From positions 1-64,000 of the forward strand of contig UBXG01000001.1 of NCBI GenBank assembly GCA_900469475.1: a stretch of DNA of 64,000 bases. The letters are read 5' to 3'. Of the stretch, positions 42,898 through 51,233 are shown piece by piece. The notes beneath the pieces are model-generated. The model was not told the DNA's origin. It worked only from the letters and a program-made list of their open reading frames with translations, and ran no database searches. The stretch's first letter is position 1, and the number at the start of each line of letters is the position of its first letter. The position numbers and the translations under genes were made by a program. The DNA comes from Hyphomicrobiales bacterium (lineage in GTDB: Bacteria; Pseudomonadota; Alphaproteobacteria; Rhizobiales; Rhizobiaceae).

Positions 42898-43830
42898 CTA
42901 GATATGCAAGTCGCTGACGCCCGTGTCGATATGAGGCGCCCAGAAGGCGACACTTTCGGCAATTTGAGCGATAACCTGGCGATCGTTGGGCTCGCGCTCC
43001 TTGAACGACAATTCCAGGCAGATTTCATTGTCCTTGGCACCACCTTCAGCAAATGCCTTCAACAGCGGTTCCGGCTGGATGCGGCCCTTGGCATTGAATT
43101 CCGCTGTGAAGGGACGATGCCCTCCCTTGTCCATCAGGCTCTGCTTGATATGGATGATCGGGGAAACCTTCGGCACGGCGCGCGCCCAGGCGTAGGGGTC
43201 GTAATCATCGGGATTGGGCGAGGTAACATCGCCATGATCGATATCGGCCATCATCCACATCGGGATGGCGAAGGGCGCCTTGGTCAGCCTGTCCTGCAGG
43301 GAAAGGCAGGCCTCGATCGTCTCGCCGAATTCGCGGCCGATGCTCATCGGCTCCCAAAAGATATAGGAGAGGCCGGCAGCCCGGGCATGTTCGGCCACCT
43401 CACCCCAGCAGTCGATCGCGATCTCGATCAATTCCTCGCGGCGGACCGGATCGTCATAATCCTTGTAGGTGAAGATCGCGAACTGCGTGCCGACCGAATG
43501 ACCGCCGAGATCGGCGGTGATATCGGCAAAGGTCTTGAACCAGTCCATATAGTAGCGGCGAACATCCGTGTCCGGATGGCCGAAATGATTGAGGCGGCCA
43601 TAGGGACCGGTCATGCCTGAGGTTACGCGAACGCCGGTGCGCTTCAGTGCCGCCTGCATATCCCGCGTCAGCCGGCGAATGACCGGCGCCTGCCAGCTCG
43701 GATTGATGAATTCGTGCGTCAACTGCAGATCGCGGATGCGCAGGTCACGCGCGACCGTTTCGATCAAATCGGCCGGCTCGGCAAAACGATTGACAAGCGG
43801 GTTGGTGTTGAGTGAAAGCGTCAAGGGCAT
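42898..43830 (-). CDS. eryC: Tetrulose-4-phosphate racemase/isomerase EryC
   Basis: The 310-residue TIM barrel belongs to the xylose isomerase-like AP endonuclease 2 superfamily. Metal-ligand candidates are E in IFWEPMSIGREF, D/H in MADIDHGD, H in IHIKQSLMD, and E in ICLELSFKE. It corresponds to EryC, which converts L-3-tetrulose-4-phosphate in erythritol breakdown. GGAG lies 7 bases before ATG 43830. Order eryA-eryB-eryC-eryD matches other rhizobia. Confidence 0.9.
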   Translation of the reverse strand: MPLTLSLNTNPLVNRFAEPADLIETVARDLRIRDLQLTHEFINPSWQAPVIRRLTRDMQAALKRTGVRVTSGMTGPYGRLNHFGHPDTDVRRYYMDWFKTFADITADLGGHSVGTQFAIFTYKDYDDPVRREELIEIAIDCWGEVAEHARAAGLSYIFWEPMSIGREFGETIEACLSLQDRLTKAPFAIPMWMMADIDHGDVTSPNPDDYDPYAWARAVPKVSPIIHIKQSLMDKGGHRPFTAEFNAKGRIQPEPLLKAFAEGGAKDNEICLELSFKEREPNDRQVIAQIAESVAFWAPHIDTGVSDLHI

Positions 43831-43857
43831 GCGTATTCTCCGGCAGGATCTGGTGGT

Positions 43858-45369
43858 TCAGGCGGCCAGCGCCAGTTCGGCATCGAACCAGGCGGCGAAG
43901 GCCGCCTTTTCCTCAGCTGTCATGTGCAGACCTTCCTTGGTACGCCGCATCAGCACGTCGTCGGCCGCCTGCGCCCATTCGGAAGCGACGAGATAGCGGA
44001 CTTCGGCCTCGTAGAGATCGCCGCCGAAATGCCGGCCGAGGTCCGCCAGCGACGTGGCATTACCGACGATCTGCTTCGTGCGGGCGCCATAGAGATGGCC
44101 GTAGTGATTGACGAGCGCACGCGGCATCCAAGGATAGGCCGCACGCAGCGTATCGGAAAAGGCGACATAATCGGCATTCGGAATATCGCCGCCCGGCAAA
44201 ACAGCATTCCGCGTCCAGTCGCCACCCATCTTCGGGAAGAATTTCGCAAGCCGCTGCATCGCATGCTCGGAGAGCTTGCGGAAGGTGGTGATCTTGCCGC
44301 CGAAGACGCTCAGGAGCGGCGCGCCACCGGTCTCGTCGAGATCGAAGACATAGTCGCGCGTGACAGCAGACGGGTTGCCCTTGCCGTCGTCGAACAGCGG
44401 CCGGACGCCGGAGAAGCTTTCAAGCACATCAGATCTGCGCAGCTTCTCCTTGAAGTAGCGATTGACCGCCGTGATCAGGTAATCGATTTCCTTCTCGTCT
44501 GCCCTCACCTCTTCCGGCTTGCCTTCATAGGGAATATCGGTCGTGCCGATGAGCGCCTTGTCGCCCTCGTAAGGGTTGATGAAGATGACGCGCTTGTCGT
44601 GGTTCTGGACGAGATAGGCCTGCTGGCCGGCCCAGAATTTCGGAACGATGATGTGACTGCCCTTGACGAGCCGGACGCTACGCTGGCTGTTCGAGCCGAC
44701 GACACGGCCAATAATGTCGTTGACCCAGGGACCGGCGGCATTGACCAATACGCGGGCGCGCACTGTCCGCACCTCGCCGGAGCGCTCGCTGCGCATCTGA
44801 ATGAGCCAGTTACCCTGCTCGCGGCGCGCGCTGACGCAAGCCGTGCGCGTCAGGATCCGCGCACCCTTTGCGGAAGCATCGAGAGCGTTGAGAACGACGA
44901 GCCGGGCGTCATCAACCCAACAGTCGGAATATTCAAAACCCTTGGAATATTGATCCAGGATCGGTGCCCCTTCCGGATCACGGTGCAGATCGAGCGAGCG
45001 GGTGCCCGGCAGCTTCTTCCGGCCACCGAGATGATCGTAGAGAAACAGACCGAGACGAACCAGCCAGGCCGGACGATCAGTCGGACTATGGGGAAGAACA
45101 AAGCGCATCGGCCAGATGATGTGGCTGGCCGAGTTCAACAGCACCTCACGTTCGATCAGCGCCTCGCGCACCAGGCGGAATTCATAATATTCAAGGTAGC
45201 GCAGGCCGCCATGCACGAGCTTGCCGGAGCGCGAAGACGTCCCCTCGGCGAGATCGCCTTTCTCGCACATGATAACCGAAAGGCCGCGGCCGGCCGCATC
45301 GCGGGCAATGCCGGCACCATTGATGCCTCCGCCAATCACGAAAAGATCAAAGATTTCCGGTTCCATCAT
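43858..45369 (-). CDS. eryB: Erythritol-4-phosphate dehydrogenase EryB (GlpD-like)
   Basis: The 503-residue FAD enzyme has the dinucleotide site DLFVIGGGINGAGIARDAAGRG, the SSRSGKLVHGGLRYLE motif and the GlpD C-terminal domain. It oxidises L-erythritol-4-phosphate to L-3-tetrulose-4-phosphate, the second step of erythritol catabolism. Identification as EryB, rather than glycerol-3-phosphate dehydrogenase, rests on its place between eryA and eryC. AGGAG is 6 bases before ATG 45369. Confidence 0.92.
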   Translation of the reverse strand: MMEPEIFDLFVIGGGINGAGIARDAAGRGLSVIMCEKGDLAEGTSSRSGKLVHGGLRYLEYYEFRLVREALIEREVLLNSASHIIWPMRFVLPHSPTDRPAWLVRLGLFLYDHLGGRKKLPGTRSLDLHRDPEGAPILDQYSKGFEYSDCWVDDARLVVLNALDASAKGARILTRTACVSARREQGNWLIQMRSERSGEVRTVRARVLVNAAGPWVNDIIGRVVGSNSQRSVRLVKGSHIIVPKFWAGQQAYLVQNHDKRVIFINPYEGDKALIGTTDIPYEGKPEEVRADEKEIDYLITAVNRYFKEKLRRSDVLESFSGVRPLFDDGKGNPSAVTRDYVFDLDETGGAPLLSVFGGKITTFRKLSEHAMQRLAKFFPKMGGDWTRNAVLPGGDIPNADYVAFSDTLRAAYPWMPRALVNHYGHLYGARTKQIVGNATSLADLGRHFGGDLYEAEVRYLVASEWAQAADDVLMRRTKEGLHMTAEEKAAFAAWFDAELALAA

Positions 45370-45445
45370 GTCATGCTCCTAAGGATGCCTATGGCATCAT
45401 CAATTCAATCTTTTAAGGCGCGCTCGCTCGCCGGCCTGATAACGG

Positions 45446-46996
45446 CTAGTGCTGGGCCAGTTTGTCCCAAGCCGGCGCAATTGCCTGGCGCACGTCCTTG
45501 TAGGCGTCGAACAAGCGGTCATAGCGCTCGACGTTTTCCTGATCCGGCGCTTCGGCTTCGCCGAGTAAGGGCGTCACCCAGTCGGCAATGCAGCTGTCCA
45601 TGTCCGAATAGGCGCCGATCGCAACGGCGGCCATCATCGCGACACCTGCGGCTCCCGCCTCCTCGCGGTCGGAAATACGCACCGGCGCCTTGACGGCGGC
45701 CGACAGCGAACCCCGCAGTGCGCGCGACCGGGCAGCTCCTCCGGTGATGCGCAGCTCCGAAGGCATGTCGCCCATGGCGGCATAACAATCGCGCGTGGCC
45801 ATGCCGAGCCCTTCGACGACAGCCCTCAGCATGTCGGCAAATCCATGCCGCGTCGAAAGCCCGGTAAAGCCGGCACGCGCATGGGCATTGACGAAGGGAC
45901 CGCGCTCGCCGGCCTCCGAAATATAGGGATGATAGATAAGATTTGTCGGCCGCGCTTCGGCAAACCAGGCGTCGATACGCGGAATAAGGTCGGAATAAGA
46001 AATCTCGCTCCCGCTTGCGGACATCAGATCTGCCGCGATCTTCAGAATCCAGTCGATATTGATGGTCGCACCCATGTTGGTCTGGACCTGCGTGACGATG
46101 CCAGGGATCGGCAGGGCGATCACATAGCCGGTCCCTTCGTCATTGAGCTGGACATCCGGCACGGCCTTTGCGCGCATATGCACGCCCGTCGATCCGATCG
46201 TTGAGCAGGCCGCGTTCTGGCCGCCGGTGCGAACTCCGGCGCCAAGTGCGGTCATCACCATGTCGACATAGCCGAGACATACCGGCGTTCCGGCCGGCAG
46301 ACCGGCTGCCTTTGCCGCCGTTTCCGTCAAGGGATGGCTGATCTCCGTTCCATCGACGATCTCGGGAAGAAGCGAGCGCCGGCGGGCAAGGCCGAGCGCA
46401 TCGATGACAACAGCATCATACTGACGATTGCGGAAATTACCGAAGGTGAAGCTCGCCTCGGATGGATCGGTCGCGCGAACGCCTGTCAGATTGAGATAGA
46501 GCCAGTCCTTGCAATGCAGCGCCGTCTCGGCCCGATCGAGAAGCTCAGGCATGAAGCGATCCATATGGGCGAGCTGCGCGCCCTGCTGGCAGGTATTGAG
46601 ACCGGTTCCGGTCGCCTCGAAACGGGCGCGATTACCTTCCAGGGCGCTCAACCGCGTGACCGTCGATGCGGCTCGGGCATCAAGCCAAAGCCAGGCGTCA
46701 TCGACGGGCGCATTGCCAGGACCAACAAGCCAAGTACCGTCGCCCTGCCCCGTAACCGCGATCGCAGCCGTCCGGCTAGCAAGATTTTCCACCTTCTCTC
46801 CAAGCCCGCGCAACGCGCTGACACAGTCCGCCCAGGTCTGGCTGAGCGACTGCGTGACCGATCCGTCTTCACCCGTCCGGTAGCGATTTCGCGCCGAAGC
46901 GGAAGCGATCTGCTTTCCGGTTAGGTCGAAGGCAACTGCCTTCAAAACAGAGGTCCCCGCATCGATCCCGATGATGATCCCGTTACCCTTAGGCAT
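45446..46996 (-). CDS. eryA: Erythritol kinase EryA (FGGY family)
   Basis: The 516-residue FGGY kinase has the N-terminal IIIGIDAGTSVLKAVAFD phosphate motif, the AVTGQGDGTWL substrate region and the late ITGGAARSRALRG ATP motif. It phosphorylates erythritol to L-erythritol-4-phosphate. ATG 46996 starts the domain at the expected place, but the strong GGGAGG site further upstream serves a different frame (the 46989-47063 leader), which overlaps this start by 8 bases. It is the first gene of eryABCD-deoR-eryHI. Confidence 0.9.
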   Translation of the reverse strand: MPKGNGIIIGIDAGTSVLKAVAFDLTGKQIASASARNRYRTGEDGSVTQSLSQTWADCVSALRGLGEKVENLASRTAAIAVTGQGDGTWLVGPGNAPVDDAWLWLDARAASTVTRLSALEGNRARFEATGTGLNTCQQGAQLAHMDRFMPELLDRAETALHCKDWLYLNLTGVRATDPSEASFTFGNFRNRQYDAVVIDALGLARRRSLLPEIVDGTEISHPLTETAAKAAGLPAGTPVCLGYVDMVMTALGAGVRTGGQNAACSTIGSTGVHMRAKAVPDVQLNDEGTGYVIALPIPGIVTQVQTNMGATINIDWILKIAADLMSASGSEISYSDLIPRIDAWFAEARPTNLIYHPYISEAGERGPFVNAHARAGFTGLSTRHGFADMLRAVVEGLGMATRDCYAAMGDMPSELRITGGAARSRALRGSLSAAVKAPVRISDREEAGAAGVAMMAAVAIGAYSDMDSCIADWVTPLLGEAEAPDQENVERYDRLFDAYKDVRQAIAPAWDKLAQH

Positions 46997-47063
46997 TGGA
47001 CGCCGACCCCACCGTCCCGCGTCTTGCAACACGAGCGCAAGCAAACATCACAAACATTTTCAT
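46989..47063 (-). CDS. Candidate leader ORF overlapping the eryA start
   Basis: A reading frame of 24 codons begins ATGAAAATG (47063; second ATG 47057) and ends at TAA 46989-46991, overlapping the eryA start by eight bases. GGGAGG lies 7 bases before the ATG at 47057, the best ribosome-binding site in the region. The peptide (MKMFVMFACARVARR then GTVGSASNA) has no recognisable function, so translational coupling to eryA is the likely role. Confidence 0.45.
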   Translation of the reverse strand: MKMFVMFACARVARRGTVGSASNA

Positions 47064-47279
47064 TCCTCCCCTTACGACCAAGGGCATAAGCTATTCTCGT
47101 CCGCATTCGTCGTCGCTATATTTGCCACTCCACAGACAGAATGACGAATGAAGCACCACTTAACAGACAATGGATCCACGATTCATCCGAATGCCGCCCT
47201 CATAACACAAAGATATCGCGGCTGCAGTAATAATTTTCTGGTGTTGTAATTTTTTTCATATAAAATAGATGGAAATAAG

Positions 47280-47335
47280 CGTTACGTCACCGCAAGCAGG
47301 AGCGGCGACTGCAATCGAAGAAAATTGACGTAACG
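47280..47335. promoter_or_regulatory. Paired TTACGTCA inverted repeat in the ery divergent region
   Basis: CGTTACGTCA (47280-47289) and TGACGTAACG (47326-47335) are exact inverted 10-mers separated by 36 bases. Each contains TTACGTCA or its complement. They lie between the divergent eryA and eryEFG operons and are the best operator candidates for EryD or the DeoR regulator. Confidence 0.55.
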
Positions 47336-47413
47336 GACGGAGCTCCTCAGAATGGGTTAGTAAGACGTTGCAAAATATGTGTGCAGCGTTTCCATATTCA
47401 CGAATTATTTTAA

Positions 47414-47533
47414 TTACTTAAGAAGTTTACCTGCAATTAAGGCGGCTAAAGCGGCACCGATCGCAGGACCTCCGTAAAGCACCGATAGAGCAGCAAGCTT
47501 AAGCGCAAAAAAACGGGAAACATTGAAACTCAT
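47414..47533 (-). CDS. Candidate small hydrophobic protein (39 aa)
   Basis: A short frame from ATG 47533 to TAA 47414 encodes a 39-residue peptide starting MSFNVSRFFALKLAALSVLY. It continues with a Gly/Ala-rich hydrophobic stretch ending in AGKLLK, so it could be one membrane helix with positive ends. The ribosome-binding site is weak (GGTGGGCC). It is in the 0.86 kb ery divergent region. The composition is protein-like, but the only evidence is its frame and hydrophobicity. Confidence 0.4.
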   Translation of the reverse strand: MSFNVSRFFALKLAALSVLYGGPAIGAALAALIAGKLLK

Positions 47534-47703
47534 AGAGGCCCACCGGATACAAAGCGCACTAAATCATGGTTGACAGCCTTAAAGATTTATAACATATGAA
47601 GCGCAGTTATTAACATACTTATATCACAAATATCGCATAGATGCGGAAAATGTGAAGAGGGCGATTGGAGGAGACAGTCGCCTGTATGCTGAGGAGGCTC
47701 CTG

Positions 47704-47790
47704 ATGTTGAATTTTCCTTTCGGTGACGGCATAGCCCGAAGCCAAGCGGAACGCGCCGCGCGCCAAATGCGCAGGCCCGACTGCCACTAA
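47704..47790 (+). CDS. Candidate 28-aa leader ORF before the DUF2291 gene
   Basis: ATG 47704 follows GAGGAGG by 6 bases and opens a 28-codon frame (MLNFPFGDGIARSQAERAAR and eight more residues) that stops 70 bases before the DUF2291 start. The ribosome-binding site is as good as that of any gene here, but it also forms the palindrome AGGAGGCTCCT. It may be a regulatory leader or chance. Confidence 0.3.
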   Translation: MLNFPFGDGIARSQAERAARQMRRPDCH

Positions 47791-47860
47791 GCCGGATCGC
47801 GGCACTTTTCTCCCTTTCTCCATCAGGCAATCCGGCTGACATGCCCAAGGTCGTTTGAAC

Positions 47861-48517
47861 ATGAATACGCAAGCTCAATACGCAACTGCCAAGCCGACAG
47901 GCTCCAAGGTGAAGATCGTCGCCGGCATCGCCGCCTTTGTGATCGTGATCGGCGCCATCGCCGCCGATACCAAGGTGGTCAAGATTGGCTCCGAACACGA
48001 CGTGCGCGAACAGGGTTTCCAACCGGATACCTATGGCACTGCCGAATTCCCGAAAGTGCAGGCCGATGTCGAAAAGCGCGCCGTCGATGCGGTGACGCTC
48101 GCCAGTGCGGTTCTCGCCGACAAGAAGGCGGCCGGCGAGAAATATGGCGTCGCGACTACAACCGGTCCCGTTCTTCCCGTCTCCTTGACGGGCGCCTTCG
48201 GCGAACGCAAGGCCAACCTCAACGAATTCAAGGTCGATGGCATGCCTGACGGCATCACCGTTCGCATCCAGACGGGTCCTGCCATCAACGGCACCGATCT
48301 TCGCGATGCGACTGGCAAGATTGAATTCGGGCAATTCACCAACCAGATCGAATATCAGGACGCGGGCTCCGCCATCAACAACGAGATGAAGAAGGCGACC
48401 CTTGGTGGCCTGGATCCTGAAAAGCTGACCGGCAAGACGGCAACGGTCGTCGGGGTCTTCAAGCTCATCAATCCGAAGAACTGGCTCGTCACCCCGGTAA
48501 AGGTCGACGTGAAATGA
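47861..48517 (+). CDS. DUF2291 membrane-anchored protein
   Basis: The 218-residue protein has a short N-terminal cytoplasmic segment, one membrane helix (VKIVAGIAAFVIVIGAIAA) and a periplasmic domain of the DUF2291 type, found next to ribose-type ABC transporters. Most relatives are lipoproteins; no lipobox cysteine is seen here. Its stop overlaps the EryE start by ATGA (48514-48517). TTG 47855 is an alternative start. It probably assists the erythritol importer at the periplasmic face. Confidence 0.82.
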   Translation: MNTQAQYATAKPTGSKVKIVAGIAAFVIVIGAIAADTKVVKIGSEHDVREQGFQPDTYGTAEFPKVQADVEKRAVDAVTLASAVLADKKAAGEKYGVATTTGPVLPVSLTGAFGERKANLNEFKVDGMPDGITVRIQTGPAINGTDLRDATGKIEFGQFTNQIEYQDAGSAINNEMKKATLGGLDPEKLTGKTATVVGVFKLINPKNWLVTPVKVDVK

Positions 48518-50058
48518 GCCAGGTCCAGCACAATGGCACGACCACTGGTGAAGTCGTTCTCGCCGCCCGCAACGTTGCCAAATCCTATGGCAGCGTCCAT
48601 GCGCTGAAGGGTGTCAATTTCGATATTCGCCGCGGCGAGGTCACCACCCTCTTCGGTGAAAACGGCGCGGGCAAATCCACCCTAATGAAGATCCTCTCCG
48701 GCGTCATCCAGCCGACATCGGGGGAGATCATCCTCGATGGCGCCCCCATTTCCTTCGCCTCCTCCACGCATGCGCGCGCCTGCGGCATTTCCATCATCCA
48801 CCAGGAATTGAGCCTGGCGCCGAACCTCAGCGTCCGTGACAACATCTTCATGGGTCGCGAGATCATGAAGGGAGGCGTGGTCGATTTTGCCGAGGAAGAA
48901 CGCCAAACCCGGGCACTGATGGAGGAGCTCGAAGAAAACATCGATCCGATGACACCGGTCGAGGATTTACGTCTCGGCCAGCAGCAGATCGTCGAGATCG
49001 CTCGCGCTCTATCGGTCAATTCCCGCATCCTGATCATGGACGAGCCGACTTCGGCGCTCAGCGCCAGCGAGGTCGAAGTTCTCTTCAAGGTCATTCGCGA
49101 CCTGACGAACCGCGGCGTGTCGATCGTCTATATCTCGCACCACCTGGAAGAGGCTCTGCAGATCACCCATCACGCCGTCGTTCTGCGCGATGGCAACATG
49201 ACCGCCTATGCCGAGCGCAAGGACATCGATCTCGAATGGATCGTGCGCAACATGGTCGGCGACAATTTTGACCTCGGCAGCCCGCCGACCGGCCACAGAA
49301 TGGGCGACGTGGCGCTGACGATAGACAATCTCACGGTTCCAGGCCCTTCGGGCGCCGCCTATAACGCTGTCGATCGCCTATCGCTTAAAGTCCGCGCCGG
49401 CGAAATCGTCTGCATCTATGGTCTGATGGGCGCCGGCCGTACCGAACTGCTCGAATGCGTGGCAGGACGGCTGCGCTCGAGCGGGGGCCGCGTCCTCCTC
49501 GGCAACACGGATGTCGGTGGTCTCAGCATCGCCGGACGCATCGCGCAAGGGCTTGTACTGGTACCGGAAGATCGCCAGCGCGATGGTCTCGTTCAAACGA
49601 TGACGGTCGGCTCGAACCTGTCGCTTGCCAGCATCGGCGCCTTCACCAAGGGTCTTTTCACCTCCGGCGGCCGCGAGCGGACGCTGGTGAACGACTCCAT
49701 CCGCAAGGTTCATATCAAGACCGACGGCGGCGATGCGGCGATCGGCTCGCTATCGGGCGGCAACCAGCAGAAAGTCGTCATCGGCAAGATGTTGGCGACG
49801 GCACCTCGCGTGATCCTGCTCGACGAGCCAAGCCGCGGCATCGACATCGGCGCGAAGGCTGAGGTCTTCAAGCTACTGGCCGAGCGCGCCAAGGAGGGGC
49901 TGGCGGTGATCTATTCGACATCGGAAGTCGCCGAGTGCCTGAGCATCGCCCATCGCATCATCGTCATGCACCGCGGCAGGATTTCTGCCGAATTCGGTCC
50001 TGATGTCACCAAAGAAAAGATCATGGCCGCCTCGGGCGAAGCAGTGGTCGCGCACTAG
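48514..50058 (+). CDS. eryE: Erythritol ABC transporter ATP-binding protein EryE
   Basis: The 514-residue protein has two fused ABC domains. The first has Walker A GENGAGKS, Walker B LIMDEPTSA and a weak signature (LRLGQQQ). The second has a degenerate Walker A (GLMGAGRTE), a canonical LSGGNQQK signature and VILLDEPSRG. It energises polyol uptake with EryF and EryG. The ATG overlaps the DUF2291 stop. Identity as the erythritol transporter follows from the divergent eryABCD operon and the known rhizobial eryEFG arrangement. Confidence 0.92.
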   Translation: MSQVQHNGTTTGEVVLAARNVAKSYGSVHALKGVNFDIRRGEVTTLFGENGAGKSTLMKILSGVIQPTSGEIILDGAPISFASSTHARACGISIIHQELSLAPNLSVRDNIFMGREIMKGGVVDFAEEERQTRALMEELEENIDPMTPVEDLRLGQQQIVEIARALSVNSRILIMDEPTSALSASEVEVLFKVIRDLTNRGVSIVYISHHLEEALQITHHAVVLRDGNMTAYAERKDIDLEWIVRNMVGDNFDLGSPPTGHRMGDVALTIDNLTVPGPSGAAYNAVDRLSLKVRAGEIVCIYGLMGAGRTELLECVAGRLRSSGGRVLLGNTDVGGLSIAGRIAQGLVLVPEDRQRDGLVQTMTVGSNLSLASIGAFTKGLFTSGGRERTLVNDSIRKVHIKTDGGDAAIGSLSGGNQQKVVIGKMLATAPRVILLDEPSRGIDIGAKAEVFKLLAERAKEGLAVIYSTSEVAECLSIAHRIIVMHRGRISAEFGPDVTKEKIMAASGEAVVAH

Positions 50059-50080
50059 CCGCATTCATGGAGCACTGATT

Positions 50081-51133
50081 ATGTCAGTCACGAACATCAC
50101 AGATAAAAAACCAGTTTCCAACGGACAGCGGCGGAATTTCAGTCTCGTGCGGCTGATCCTGGAAGGACGCGCCTTCTTTGCGCTGATCGTCATCATCATG
50201 GTCTTCTCCTTCCTGTCGCCCTATTACTTCTCACTTAGCAACTTCCTGACCATGGCCTCGCATGTGGCGATTTTCGGCATCCTTGCCATCGGCATGCTGC
50301 TGGTCATCCTTAATGGCGGCATCGATCTTTCCGTTGGTTCCACGCTTGGCCTTGCCGGCTGCATTGCCGGCTTCCTGATGCAGGGTGTCACGCTTTCGAG
50401 CTTCGGCGTCATTCTCTATCCGCCGGTCTGGGCCGTCGTGGTGCTGACCTGCATTCTCGGTGGCATCGTCGGTGCGGTCAACGGCGTGCTTATCGCCTAT
50501 CTGCGCGTCCCGGCCTTCGTCGCTTCGCTGGGTGTCCTCTATGTCGCGCGTGGTATCGCGTTGCTGATGACGAACGGGCTTACCTACAACAATCTCGGCG
50601 GCCGCCCCGAACTCGGCAATACTGGTTTCAACTGGCTGGGCTTCAATCGCCTCGCCGGCGTCCCGATCGGCGTCATCGTCCTTGCGGTGCTTGCGATCAT
50701 TTGCGGTATCGTTCTCAGCCGCACCGCCTTTGGCCGCTGGCTTTATGCCTCAGGCGGCAACGAGCGCGCTGCCGATCTTTCCGGCGTTCCGGTCAAGCAG
50801 GTCAAGATCGCTGTCTATGTCCTGTCGGGCATTTGTGCCGCCATTGCCGGCCTCGTCCTGTCCTCGCAGCTGACCTCGGCCGGTCCGAACGCTGGCACCA
50901 GCTACGAGCTGACCGCAATTGCTGCCGTCGTCATTGGCGGTGCCGCATTGACCGGCGGCCGCGGCACGGTACGCGGCACCATGCTTGGCGCATTCGTCAT
51001 CGGCTTTCTGGCGGATGGCCTCGTCATCATCGGCGTCTCGGCCTACTGGCAGACGGTCTTTACCGGCGCAGTCATCGTGCTCGCCGTGCTCATGAACAGC
51101 ATCCAGTACGGACGCAGGACCAAGTCCGGCTGA
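50081..51133 (+). CDS. eryF: Erythritol ABC transporter permease EryF
   Basis: The 350-residue membrane protein has about nine to ten helices with the RbsC-type motifs GGIDLSVGSTLGLAG, LRVPAFVASLG, GGNERAADLSGVPV and IAAVVIGGAALTGGRG. It forms the inner-membrane channel for the erythritol importer. ATG 50081 lies 22 bases after the eryE stop; the longer frame from 50003 overlaps eryE and is rejected. Confidence 0.92.
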   Translation: MSVTNITDKKPVSNGQRRNFSLVRLILEGRAFFALIVIIMVFSFLSPYYFSLSNFLTMASHVAIFGILAIGMLLVILNGGIDLSVGSTLGLAGCIAGFLMQGVTLSSFGVILYPPVWAVVVLTCILGGIVGAVNGVLIAYLRVPAFVASLGVLYVARGIALLMTNGLTYNNLGGRPELGNTGFNWLGFNRLAGVPIGVIVLAVLAIICGIVLSRTAFGRWLYASGGNERAADLSGVPVKQVKIAVYVLSGICAAIAGLVLSSQLTSAGPNAGTSYELTAIAAVVIGGAALTGGRGTVRGTMLGAFVIGFLADGLVIIGVSAYWQTVFTGAVIVLAVLMNSIQYGRRTKSG

Positions 51134-51233
51134 CGTTGCACCGAAACTTGTCACTGGTCGGTGAAAGCACCGGCCGGAGAAAGGACCGCCGGTTCGCCGG
51201 CATCACCAGAGCTCATCAAAGGGAGAGAGACTA

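Noticed and set aside
43924..45693. 589-residue frame antisense to eryB
   Set aside because: eryB is unmistakable on the other strand; the antisense product has no motif and biased composition.
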